From: Subdoligranulum variabile
GTDB taxonomy: Bacteria > Bacillota > Clostridia > Oscillospirales > Ruminococcaceae
Direction of reading: 5' to 3'
Assembly (NCBI GenBank): GCA_004552305.1
Contig: SFOX01000007.1
Coordinates: 1-64,000, forward strand
Length of the DNA stretch: 64,000 bases
Shown: one piece after another, positions 22,793 through 30,593 of the stretch
How the letters are laid out: each line of letters opens with the position of its first letter
How positions within the stretch are numbered: the first letter of the stretch is position 1
Position numbers and translations under genes: made by a program
The notes under the pieces: model-generated
The model's input: the letters and a program-made list of their open reading frames with translations, nothing else
Database searches by the model: none
What the model was told of the DNA's origin: nothing

Positions 22793-23533
22793 TTAGTAAT
22801 GCAAAAAGAGCATACCGGCGATCACGCCGCCGATGCACAGTGCGGCAGCCAACAAGTCCGTCGGATGTACCTTGGGTACCGTATAGTAGGTTCGCGGTGC
22901 CGTGCCGCAAAAGCCCTTGGATTCCATAGCCATTGCCACGGACTCCGACCAGCGGACGCTGTTTACCAGCATCGTGAATACCGGCTTCATTGAGAATACG
23001 CTGATTTTCAGCCCGCGCACCGCGAACGCTGTGCGCACCTGATTGTATTCCCGCACCATACCGGGCATCAGGTGAAACGCCGCCAAAATGCCATAGGCAA
23101 ACTTCGGCGGCAGCTTGCACTGGTGCAGAAGGCTTGCGATAAAGAAATCACTGTCGGTTGTCAGGGCAAACAGGATGCCCAGCCCCGCAAATGCCAGCAG
23201 CCGCGTTGCCAATTGCAGCGCTGTGTACAGGTTCTGCGACATGGCGGCACGCACAGCGTAAGGCATGGCAGAAAGTGCCTGCATATCCACCGCTTGCCCG
23301 CTGCCGCTTTTGGCATAATACAGCCCCATAACAAACAAACCGAAGGCAGCCACAAGCGCGGGCAGCAGCAAGGCACCCAACTTTTTGATGCTGACGCGGG
23401 AGCCAAAAACCACCAGCAGCAGGCAGCAGCCCAGCACCAGCAGATTCAGGCTGATAAGATATTCAAGCGAAAGCAAAATCACGCAGACAAGCACAGTAGC
23501 CGCCTTGACCGTGGGGTTCCAACGTTCCAGCAT
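22793..23533 (-). CDS. ykoC: ECF transporter T component (thiamine/HMP system)
   Basis: This 246-residue membrane protein is the energy-coupling transmembrane subunit of an ECF vitamin transporter. The two coupling-helix motifs that touch the ATPases are visible as AFAVRG and AMESKGFCG in the C-terminal third. The start ATG 23533 directly follows the stop of the ATPase gene (TAAATG), so translation is coupled. It is last in the operon ykoF-ykoE-ykoD-ykoC under a TPP riboswitch, which gives the substrate as thiamine or its pyrimidine precursor HMP. Confidence 0.85.
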   Translation of the reverse strand: MLERWNPTVKAATVLVCVILLSLEYLISLNLLVLGCCLLLVVFGSRVSIKKLGALLLPALVAAFGLFVMGLYYAKSGSGQAVDMQALSAMPYAVRAAMSQNLYTALQLATRLLAFAGLGILFALTTDSDFFIASLLHQCKLPPKFAYGILAAFHLMPGMVREYNQVRTAFAVRGLKISVFSMKPVFTMLVNSVRWSESVAMAMESKGFCGTAPRTYYTVPKVHPTDLLAAALCIGGVIAGMLFLHY

Positions 23534-25036
23534 TTACGGTTCCTCGCTTTCTGTCAGGGCGGCGTTTTCGAGGTGATAGATTTTATCTGCCCACTGCCCG
23601 GCTAATGCCTTGTCGTGGGTGATAAAAATCACCGTCAGTCCCTCCTGCTCCACCTTTTGGCGAAGGTGTCCCATAATGGCATCCACCGATTTTGCATCCT
23701 GTCCATAGGTCGGCTCGTCCAGGAGCAGCAGCTTTTGCCCGCCTGCCAGCACCGAAAGAACTGCCAGTCGCCGCTGCTGCCCTTGGCTGAGCATATACGG
23801 CGAATATTTCCGCTGCCGTTTCAGACCGTAGCGCTCGAGCAGCTCCTCCGCTTTGCTGCGGCAGGCATCCTCCGGCATGTCAGGCTGCCAGAGCCGCAGC
23901 CCGACACAGACCTCGTCCTCGACATTTTGGGTCACAAACTGGTTGGCAGGGTTCTGGAACACAATGCCGATTTGGCGGTACAGCTCCCGCGGCTTGCTTT
24001 GGGCGATATCCTGCCCTTGCAGCAGGATCTGCCCGCTGTACGGGTGCTGCTTTAACACCGACAAAAAGGTCGTCGTCTTGCCGATGCCGCTGGCACCCAG
24101 CACCGCGGTCATGGCGCCGGCGGGAAAATCCGCGTCGGCATTTTGCAAAAGAAACGGTGTGTTGTAGACTTCCCGCTTCCATTTGCGCTTTTGGGGCAGC
24201 CCCTTGCGGATGCTGACACCGCGAAACTGCAAAATGGGCGCACTGTCCGCCTGGCCCTTGGCGTGGCAGGGCGCGGAAACTAACGGGTAAAACAGCCCTA
24301 GTGCATCAAAATCCGAACGATGCTGCGTTAGATTTTGCCTATTTATACCGCGTGCTGCTATGTGGCAGCCCTCCTGCAGCAGGATAAACTCATCGGCATA
24401 GTCCAGCCATAGATCGGCTTTATGGTCAATGGCAATCAGGGTGCGCCCCGCCGCCTTCATCTTGATGAGCATCGGCAGCAGCCGTTTTGCTTCGGCTTCG
24501 TCCAGATTGGCAAAGCATTCATCCAGCAGGATGCAGCGGCTTTCCAAAAGATACAGGCACGCCAGCGCAGCCTTCTGCTTTTCGCCGCCCGACAAGGTTG
24601 TCAGTGTGCGGTCGAGCAGGTCAGCAATTTGCAGCTCTGCGGCAGCCGTTTCGATTTTTTTGTCCATCTCACAGGCGGGTACGCAGATATTTTCCAGGCA
24701 AAAGCGCATTTCTGCCCGCAGGGTGTCCATGCAAAATTGCAGGTCGGGGTTCTGGAACAGTACCGTCAGATACGCCGCACGCTTTTGGGGGTCCAGTCCC
24801 TTCAGGTCATGACCAAACAGCCGAATGTCGCCGCCCTGCAAATAACCGCCGTTTTCGGGGTACAGCCCTGCCGCCACCGCTGCCAAGGTGCTTTTGCCGC
24901 AGCCGCTGCCGCCCATAATCACCGTCAGCGTACCGGCGGCAACGTCGAGGTCGGTGTGGTCCAGAATGTTGCGCTTACCGTTTTCAAGGTATCGGAACAC
25001 TACGTCCCGCAGCTGCAAAGCCATTTCGGCAGGCAT
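23534..25036 (-). CDS. ykoD: ECF transporter double ATPase (thiamine/HMP system)
   Basis: This 500-residue protein consists of two fused ABC ATPase domains. Domain 1 has Walker A GGSGCGKST, signature LSGGEKQK and Walker B CILLDECFANLD. Domain 2 has Walker A GASGIGKTT, a degenerate signature LSQGQQRR and Walker B LLLLDEPTYGQD. It energises uptake together with the T and S subunits. The start at ATG 25036 is nine bases after GGAGG, which lies inside the end of ykoE. A longer frame to 25081 would begin within ykoE without a ribosome site. Confidence 0.9.
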   Translation of the reverse strand: MPAEMALQLRDVVFRYLENGKRNILDHTDLDVAAGTLTVIMGGSGCGKSTLAAVAAGLYPENGGYLQGGDIRLFGHDLKGLDPQKRAAYLTVLFQNPDLQFCMDTLRAEMRFCLENICVPACEMDKKIETAAAELQIADLLDRTLTTLSGGEKQKAALACLYLLESRCILLDECFANLDEAEAKRLLPMLIKMKAAGRTLIAIDHKADLWLDYADEFILLQEGCHIAARGINRQNLTQHRSDFDALGLFYPLVSAPCHAKGQADSAPILQFRGVSIRKGLPQKRKWKREVYNTPFLLQNADADFPAGAMTAVLGASGIGKTTTFLSVLKQHPYSGQILLQGQDIAQSKPRELYRQIGIVFQNPANQFVTQNVEDEVCVGLRLWQPDMPEDACRSKAEELLERYGLKRQRKYSPYMLSQGQQRRLAVLSVLAGGQKLLLLDEPTYGQDAKSVDAIMGHLRQKVEQEGLTVIFITHDKALAGQWADKIYHLENAALTESEEP

Positions 25037-25040
25037 GGGG

Positions 25041-25640
25041 TCAGTCCTCCAGATCGGCAGTCTGGTTCTGGGCGACTGCATAACCCTTCAGCACACCGGC
25101 CTTGACCAGACCGTCCGCCAAAAGCGGGGTGATGATGCCGTCAAAAATCACGGCGCTGATGATGCGAACGACCAGCATAAGCGCCAGAACCGGCAGAGCG
25201 ATCTTGCTGTAGCCGCTGATGATCAGGTTATAGCCCATCGTCAACACAGAGCAGATAACGGCGCCCTGCATCATGGTCATGCGGTCAAACTTCTTGTAGC
25301 GCTTCAGGGCGATGATCAACTCAAAGCCCAGACCCTGCACCAGACCGGACAGAATGATAATGGGTCCGAAGTAGTTGCCGTACAGGCATTCCAACACAGC
25401 GGCGAGCAGCTCAGCAATCAGACCGGTGCCGGGCTTGCGCATAACGTAAATGCCGAAAGCACCGGCCATAAAGTAGATGCCGTAGAACGGCTCATACCCC
25501 AAGGAAGCCATACCCATGGGGGTCAGTACACCGTACAGAATGCCGCCCACATAGGTGCAGCCCAGATAAACCACGCCGAACAAAACGGCGCAGATGGCAA
25601 TCAGCAGAACATCTTTCAGTTTCCAGTTTTTTGTATTCAT
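25041..25640 (-). CDS. ykoE: ECF substrate-binding membrane protein YkoE
   Basis: This 199-residue S component has six hydrophobic segments. YkoE-type features include the Gly/Tyr-rich first half (VVYLGCTYVGGILYG and GYEPFYGIYFMAGAFG) and LLAAVLECLYGNYFGP. It binds thiamine or HMP in the membrane. The ribosome site GGAGG lies before ATG 25640, directly after the stop of ykoF. Confidence 0.85.
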   Translation of the reverse strand: MNTKNWKLKDVLLIAICAVLFGVVYLGCTYVGGILYGVLTPMGMASLGYEPFYGIYFMAGAFGIYVMRKPGTGLIAELLAAVLECLYGNYFGPIIILSGLVQGLGFELIIALKRYKKFDRMTMMQGAVICSVLTMGYNLIISGYSKIALPVLALMLVVRIISAVIFDGIITPLLADGLVKAGVLKGYAVAQNQTADLED

Positions 25641-25642
25641 CG

Positions 25643-26287
25643 TTAGTTTTCCTCCGTCGGGCTATTGCAGTTCATCGTAAAATGTAAGACATAGTGGTGT
25701 ACGTTGGGGGCATTTTCCATCAGCTCGCACACGCGCACAAGATACGCAAAAACATCCTGTACGTCCCCGTCAATGCGGGTAGCGTAGTGGATGGTCTTGG
25801 GATCCAGCCCCTCGTCCTGCGCCATATACCAGACCTTGGCGATCTCGTCGATGTAATCGGCATCGCCCAAGGGGTACAGCGCCAGCTTGCAGTGTACCGG
25901 GAAGTGAATGTCCTTGACCAGCGCCGCGTTGGGGGCATCGCCCTCACGGTTCAGCACGCTGTCGCCGGAAACATCGCCGGGGCAACCCTTGGAGAACTGA
26001 CCCTCCAACGCCATATGCACACCGGGGCGGTAGGCGTTTAAGAACAGCGCCTGCACCGCGTCCGCAACGTATGCCAGCTTGCCGCGATACACGGTGGACA
26101 GCGCGTCGGTTTCACTCCACACGGCCGAGGTGTCGGTCTTTTTCAGCGAACCTAAGATGATGTCGATGAAGTTGTCGCACATCGGGTACAGCGTGAACCG
26201 GCAGCCGGAAATCGGCAGCTGCGTGCCGCGCCCTGCCCAAGGCAGGTCAGGGCGATTGCAGCCGGAGCAGCAGGTTTCTTTTTCCAT
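25643..26287 (-). CDS. ykoF: YkoF family thiamine/HMP-binding protein
   Basis: This protein of about 214 residues has the YkoF duplicated ferredoxin-like fold: repeat 1 around ISGCRFTLYPMCDNFIDIIL and repeat 2 around HCKLALYPLGDADYIDEIAK. B. subtilis YkoF binds thiamine and HMP in the cytoplasm. ATG 26287 is chosen because GAGAGGG lies eight bases upstream. An in-frame TTG at 26293 is less likely. A CCSGC cysteine cluster at the N-terminus (residues 6-10) is an extra not needed for the fold. It is the first gene after the TPP riboswitch. Confidence 0.85.
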   Translation of the reverse strand: MEKETCCSGCNRPDLPWAGRGTQLPISGCRFTLYPMCDNFIDIILGSLKKTDTSAVWSETDALSTVYRGKLAYVADAVQALFLNAYRPGVHMALEGQFSKGCPGDVSGDSVLNREGDAPNAALVKDIHFPVHCKLALYPLGDADYIDEIAKVWYMAQDEGLDPKTIHYATRIDGDVQDVFAYLVRVCELMENAPNVHHYVLHFTMNCNSPTEEN

Positions 26288-26320
26288 AATCAAACCCTCT
26301 CTTTTAAGTTACTGCAAAAA

Positions 26321-26352
26321 TAAAAAGGATGCCTTTCGTCGGAAAAGCATCC
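26321..26352 (-). terminator. Riboswitch-controlled terminator
   Basis: On the minus strand GGATGC (26347-26352) pairs with GCATCC (26328-26333), with inner AAAG/CTTT pairing, then TTTTTATTTTT. It lies between the TPP aptamer and ykoF. A second stem, ACCGGGTGC/GCGCCCGGT (about 26357-26379), lies between the two and may be the switching element. Confidence 0.75.
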
Positions 26353-26384
26353 CTGTACACCGGGCGCAAGGCACCCGGTAATTT

Positions 26385-26475
26385 CGGTTATACAATGCTT
26401 TCCCTACGCCGGTATTATCCGGATCAGGTGCAAGGAGTCGGGTGTGAACCCTCTCAGCGCTAGGCCCCTCCAGCA
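26385..26475 (-). promoter_or_regulatory. TPP riboswitch (THI element)
   Basis: The minus strand carries the conserved aptamer parts in order: the closing stem strand GGAGGGGC, the CTGAGA core (26453-26458 region), then CCTGATCCGGATAATACCGG (26407-26426) and CGTAGGGAA. The switch is followed by a terminator and controls ykoFEDC, turning it off when thiamine pyrophosphate is plentiful. Confidence 0.95.
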
Positions 26476-26496
26476 TTTTTCTTTTTGCCGTTGTTT

Positions 26497-26525
26497 ATAA
26501 TACAGCAGTCAGGCGGAATTGTCAA
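26497..26525 (-). promoter_or_regulatory. Promoter of the thiamine operon
   Basis: On the minus strand, consensus TTGACA (26520-26525), 17 bases, then TATTAT (26497-26502), just upstream of the TPP aptamer. Confidence 0.8.
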
Positions 26526-26532
26526 ATCCTTT

Positions 26533-27417
26533 TTACGCAGGTGCGGTGTTGCCTTGGCCCGCAATAAACAGCACGCCGAGCGTACCCGGTCCACAGTGGC
26601 TGGAGATGACACCCCCGGCTCTTGTTTCGTGAATCTCGCGGAATTTATGCAGGCTTTTCAGGTAGGCTCGAACCTCCTCAACCACCTCGCGGCTGCAGCC
26701 GGAATGGGTAATAAAAACCCTGTCTGCCCGGGCGGCTTTCAGGCCGGATTCCAGATCCTTCACATAGCTCATAATGGCGGCGTTGATTTTCCCGCGGTAC
26801 TTCTTTGTGGCGTGCATGGCGCCGTTTTCCACCACAATTTTGGGGTGCAGCTTCAGCGCGCTGCCCGCCAGTGCCGCCACGGCATTGCATCGCCCGCCGC
26901 GCCATAAGTAGACCAGCGTATCTACCACAAAACTGGCACGAACCTTGGGGATGATTTCCTGAATCGCAGCGGTGATTTCCGCTGCCGAGTGTCCCTGCTC
27001 TGCCATGATGGCAGCTTCTACGACAAGAAGCCCGATGCCGGTAGAAAGATTCTTCGAGTCGATCACCGTGACCAGCGAGGAAGCGTCCAGCTCCTCCGCG
27101 GCAAGACGCATAACGTTGCCGGAGGTGGACATACTGCCGGAGATGGAAAAGCAAATCACCTCACGACCCTCCGCAACATAAGGGCGCAGCAGCGTTACGG
27201 CATCCTCCAAGGAAGGCGCCGAGGTTTTCGGCGTGGCTTTGTTTTCGTCTGCCCATGTAAATATGCTGTCCGGCGAGATATCCTTTCCGTCGCAGAACTC
27301 TGCATCGCCCAACAGGATATGCAGCGGCAGAATGTCGATGTCGTATTTTTCCACAAGCTCCTGCGAAAGGTCACAGGTGCTGTCCGAGATGATTTTGACC
27401 GGTTGGTTTACTTGCAT
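26533..27417 (-). CDS. DegV family fatty-acid-binding protein
   Basis: This 294-residue protein matches the DegV/FakB family. It has the N-terminal KIISDSTCDLSQELVEKYDI, the loop TSAPS, the GSMSTSGN segment and the late ITHSGCSREVVEEV and SSHCGPGTLGVLFI motifs that line the fatty-acid site. FakB proteins present fatty acids to the kinase FakA. No fakA is in the window. ATG 27417 has GAGGGG upstream. It has its own upstream region and is not part of the thiamine operon, whose promoter lies just after it. Confidence 0.9.
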   Translation of the reverse strand: MQVNQPVKIISDSTCDLSQELVEKYDIDILPLHILLGDAEFCDGKDISPDSIFTWADENKATPKTSAPSLEDAVTLLRPYVAEGREVICFSISGSMSTSGNVMRLAAEELDASSLVTVIDSKNLSTGIGLLVVEAAIMAEQGHSAAEITAAIQEIIPKVRASFVVDTLVYLWRGGRCNAVAALAGSALKLHPKIVVENGAMHATKKYRGKINAAIMSYVKDLESGLKAARADRVFITHSGCSREVVEEVRAYLKSLHKFREIHETRAGGVISSHCGPGTLGVLFIAGQGNTAPA

Positions 27418-27570
27418 AGCATAACCCCTCTTTCGATTTCCTTGCTTCTATTTTACGCCAATTGTATGGATTAGACAAGGAAAAATCGCAGCCTATCAAA
27501 AATTATACATTTGTTTAACAAATCGTGTACATGATTTCCTCCTGAAAAGTATACTTTTTTGTTATAGCAC

Positions 27571-27597
27571 AAAAGCCGTCCTTGGTGGGCGGCTTTT
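27571..27597. terminator. Bidirectional hairpin after TRAP operon
   Basis: AAAAGCCG (27571-27578) pairs with CGGCTTTT (27590-27597) with inner CC/GG pairing. It lies just after the dctM stop (minus strand) with only four T's, so it is a modest terminator. Confidence 0.55.
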
Positions 27598-27635
27598 GGC
27601 ATGGAAAACGAAAAAGAAAGAGAAAAAGGAGAAAA

Positions 27636-28937
27636 TCAGATAAGATGCATCAGACTGGGCAGACCCAAGGACAACGCCGGAATGTAGGTGACCGCCAGCA
27701 GTGCGGCAATCAGCACCACAAAGTATGGAATCAGCTTGGAGCTGACCTGCTCGATGGAAACGTGTCCGATGCCGCAGCCGACAAACAGAACCGAGCCGAC
27801 CGGCGGGGTGATGTTGCCCAAGCACATATTGAAGATCAGCATAACGCCGAACTGGATCTCGGTCATACCGAAGCTGGTGGCGATGGGCAGGAAAATCGGG
27901 GTGAAAATCAGGATGGCGGGGGTGATGTCCATAAACATACCGATGACCAGCAGGATGATGTTCATCAGCAGGAAGATGATGTACTTGTTGTCGGTCAGGC
28001 TCATCAGACCGTTGGAGATGGCGGCGGGAATGCCGGAGTACGCCATAACAAAGGACATCGCAGAGGAAGCGGAGATCAGGAACAGGATGATGCCGCTGGT
28101 CTTGGCGGAGTTTAATAGGATATCGAGGAAGCCCTTGAAGTCGATGCTCTTGTAAATGATGGAGAGGATCAGGCAGTACAGCACGGCGACGCCGGCACCC
28201 TCGGTGGCGGTGAACACGCCGGACACGATGCCGCCGATTACGATAACGATCAGCAGCAGGCTGGGTACGGCGTCCCAGATGGTTTTCAGCACGCTCTGGC
28301 TGCGGTCAAAGCCGGTTGCCTTCATACCCGCCTTTTTGGCACCGATAAAGGCAACGATCATGCAGCACAGACCCATCAGAATGCCGGGAATGTAGCCCGC
28401 CATAAACAGGGTGGAGATGGATACGCCGCCCGCGACGGTGGAGTAGACGATGAAGGCGGAGGTCGGGGGAATCAGCAGACCCGTGGGGGCAGAGGCAATG
28501 TTGGCAGCAGCGGAGTAAGCAGGGTCGTAGCCGTTTTCTTCCTCAATGGGGCTGATGCAGCCGCCCATGGCGGACGCAGCGGCAACGGAGGAACCGGACA
28601 GCGCGCCGAACAGCATATTGCCCAGGATATTCGCCTGTGCCATGGAACCGGGAATCTTGCCGACAAACAGCTGGGCAAAGTTGACAAGGCGCTTGGCAAT
28701 GCCGCCGTTGTTCATAATGTTGCCCGCCAGAATGAACAGCGGCACAGCCAGCAGAGAGAAGCTCTCAACGCCGGAGTTCATCTTCTGCATTGTGATAAAG
28801 GTGATCTGATCCCAGGACAGCGTGGACATGGCGGTCACGATGGAGGATGCCACAATGCTGATGGAGATCGGCACGCCGAGGAACAGCAGGATGCCGAACA
28901 CGGCAAACAGGATAACGGTGGTCATAGTGATACTCAT
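27636..28937 (-). CDS. TRAP transporter large permease (DctM)
   Basis: This 433-residue, twelve-helix protein is the main permease of a tripartite ATP-independent periplasmic-type transporter. Family segments include ILFLGVPISISIVASSIV, ILAGNIMNNGGIAKRLV, the ANILGNMLFGALSGSSVAAASAMG re-entrant motif region and CLGNITPPVGSVLFVGC. It imports an organic acid or sugar acid with sodium. Its ATG overlaps the dctQ stop (ATGA). The neighbouring GH31 and regulator suggest a sugar-acid substrate, but this is not certain. Confidence 0.92.
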   Translation of the reverse strand: MSITMTTVILFAVFGILLFLGVPISISIVASSIVTAMSTLSWDQITFITMQKMNSGVESFSLLAVPLFILAGNIMNNGGIAKRLVNFAQLFVGKIPGSMAQANILGNMLFGALSGSSVAAASAMGGCISPIEEENGYDPAYSAAANIASAPTGLLIPPTSAFIVYSTVAGGVSISTLFMAGYIPGILMGLCCMIVAFIGAKKAGMKATGFDRSQSVLKTIWDAVPSLLLIVIVIGGIVSGVFTATEGAGVAVLYCLILSIIYKSIDFKGFLDILLNSAKTSGIILFLISASSAMSFVMAYSGIPAAISNGLMSLTDNKYIIFLLMNIILLVIGMFMDITPAILIFTPIFLPIATSFGMTEIQFGVMLIFNMCLGNITPPVGSVLFVGCGIGHVSIEQVSSKLIPYFVVLIAALLAVTYIPALSLGLPSLMHLI

Positions 28938-29443
28938 TGTTCTGCGCCCTCCTTGGAATTTACTTTCTCGCCGGTGATATCCTCATAGATATTGATAATC
29001 TGCGCCAGCACGATAAACACGCCGGAAATCGGGGCGATGGAATAAACCAGACTGCGGGGAATGCCCAGCAGTGCCGAGAACTCGCGGCTGGCAGACACCG
29101 CCAACTTGAATCCGCCGATGGTGAATACGAAGATCGCCATCAGCAAAATCAGCCCGTCAATGACAACCAGCAGGGCAGTGTGGGCCTTGCCGGTGAACTT
29201 GTCGCGCACCAGTGTCAGCGACATATGCTCGCGGGTGGAAAAGGCGTAGGCGGCGCCGATGAAGCCCGTCCAAATCAGACTGTAACGAACCAGCTCCTCG
29301 GTAAAGGCAACGGGGCTGTTGAGGACATAGCGGGAGAAAACCTGAATCAGAACCAGCACCGTCATAAAGGTAAGCAGCACGGCACAGGCAATGCTCAGGA
29401 TTTTGTCCATCCAGAATTTGATGGCAGCAAAGGTGTTTTTCAT
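28934..29443 (-). CDS. TRAP transporter small permease (DctQ)
   Basis: This 169-residue protein has four membrane helices, with the family motif NSPVAFTEELVRYSLIWTGF and STREHMSLTLVRD. It couples the binding protein to DctM. ATG 29443 follows GGAGGAG located in the end of dctP. The GTG three bases earlier is less likely. It overlaps dctM by four bases. Confidence 0.9.
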   Translation of the reverse strand: MKNTFAAIKFWMDKILSIACAVLLTFMTVLVLIQVFSRYVLNSPVAFTEELVRYSLIWTGFIGAAYAFSTREHMSLTLVRDKFTGKAHTALLVVIDGLILLMAIFVFTIGGFKLAVSASREFSALLGIPRSLVYSIAPISGVFIVLAQIINIYEDITGEKVNSKEGAEQ

Positions 29444-29446
29444 CAC

Positions 29447-30478
29447 TTACTCCTCCCCTCTTGCAGCTTCCACAGTGTCCAGCAGCGACTTGACGCCGGG
29501 ATACTGCTCCTCGTAGGCTTCGATCATCGGCTGGGTGGCATCGCGGAAAGCCTGCTTGTCCACATCGTAGACAAAGGTCACGCCCATGGTTTCCTGCGCT
29601 TCCTTGACGGCTTCCTCCACGGCGGTGTCCCACATAATCTTGTGGGCATCGGTGGAATCGTGGGCAGCCTCCAAGAGGATCTGCTGATCCTCGGGGCTGA
29701 TGGTTTTCCAGACCTTTTCGCTCATGATCAGAACGTCGGGGATCATGGCGTGCTGGTCAACCGAGTAGACCTTGCAGACCTCGCCGTGCTTGCCGGTGGT
29801 CAGGGCGGTTTCATTATTCTCGGTACCGTCGATGATGCCGGTCTGCAGCGAGGTGTACACATCGCCGTAGGACATGGCAACGGGAATGCCGCCGAGGTAG
29901 CTCATCATATCGGTCTGGCTCTTCATATCCTGCACGCGGATCTTAAGACCCTTGAGGTCTGCCGGGGTGCGGATGGCCCTCTCCTTGGTGTAGAAGGAAC
30001 GTGCGCCGGAGGTGTAGTAGGTCAGCGTGACAAAGCCATCCTCCCCGGTGGAGAGGAAGAAGTCCTGCATCTCCTGCGAGTCCATAACGTGGTAGAAATC
30101 CTGCGTGTCCTCAAAGATGTAGGGCAGACCAAAGGCGTTGTACGCCTCGTTATAGGTGGCAAGACCGGGGGCGGAAACCTTGGTCATGGCGATGACGCCC
30201 GCCTGCAGCTGCTCGAGGTTTTCGTTTTCGCTGCCCAGCTGACCGTTGGGGAAAATCTTGACCTGAATGCGCCCGTTGGTCTTTTCGTTGACCTCCTCGG
30301 CAAACTGGGTCATAGCGATATGGACGGTGTGCGTTTCAGACAGACCGTGCGCCAGCGTCAGAACCAGCGGGTTTTCGGCACTGTAGCCGGTGTCGGTCGC
30401 GGCGGTGGCACTGCAGCCGGTCATAAGCCCGGCACCCAGCACCGCCGCAGCGCTCAGGGCTGCAATTTTTTTAAACAT
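29447..30478 (-). CDS. TRAP transporter substrate-binding lipoprotein (DctP)
   Basis: This 343-residue protein has a lipoprotein signal (lipobox LMTGC, Cys22), followed by a DctP domain with LTLAHGLSETHTVHIAMTQF, RIQVKIFPNGQLGSENENLE and ADLKGLKIRVQDMKSQTDMM. The Arg in LKIRVQ is the family carboxylate-binding arginine, so the substrate probably bears a carboxylate. It is the first gene of the TRAP operon, with AAGGAG before ATG 30478. Confidence 0.92.
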   Translation of the reverse strand: MFKKIAALSAAAVLGAGLMTGCSATAATDTGYSAENPLVLTLAHGLSETHTVHIAMTQFAEEVNEKTNGRIQVKIFPNGQLGSENENLEQLQAGVIAMTKVSAPGLATYNEAYNAFGLPYIFEDTQDFYHVMDSQEMQDFFLSTGEDGFVTLTYYTSGARSFYTKERAIRTPADLKGLKIRVQDMKSQTDMMSYLGGIPVAMSYGDVYTSLQTGIIDGTENNETALTTGKHGEVCKVYSVDQHAMIPDVLIMSEKVWKTISPEDQQILLEAAHDSTDAHKIMWDTAVEEAVKEAQETMGVTFVYDVDKQAFRDATQPMIEAYEEQYPGVKSLLDTVEAARGEE

Positions 30479-30593
30479 AGCGTTTCTCCTTCTTGTGGGT
30501 TGTGATGCGTCTGTCTTTTACTGACCTTTATCAAAACGATTGGCGGAATAGCTCGGCACCAATCGGTTATTCTTTTATACTTTCCACTCTCTG
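30479..30593 (-). other. Intergenic region with inverted repeat
   Basis: CGATTGG and CCAATCG (about 30537-30562) form an inverted repeat between the GH31 gene and dctP. It could be a weak terminator for GH31 or an operator for the TRAP genes. I see no consensus promoter. Confidence 0.3.
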
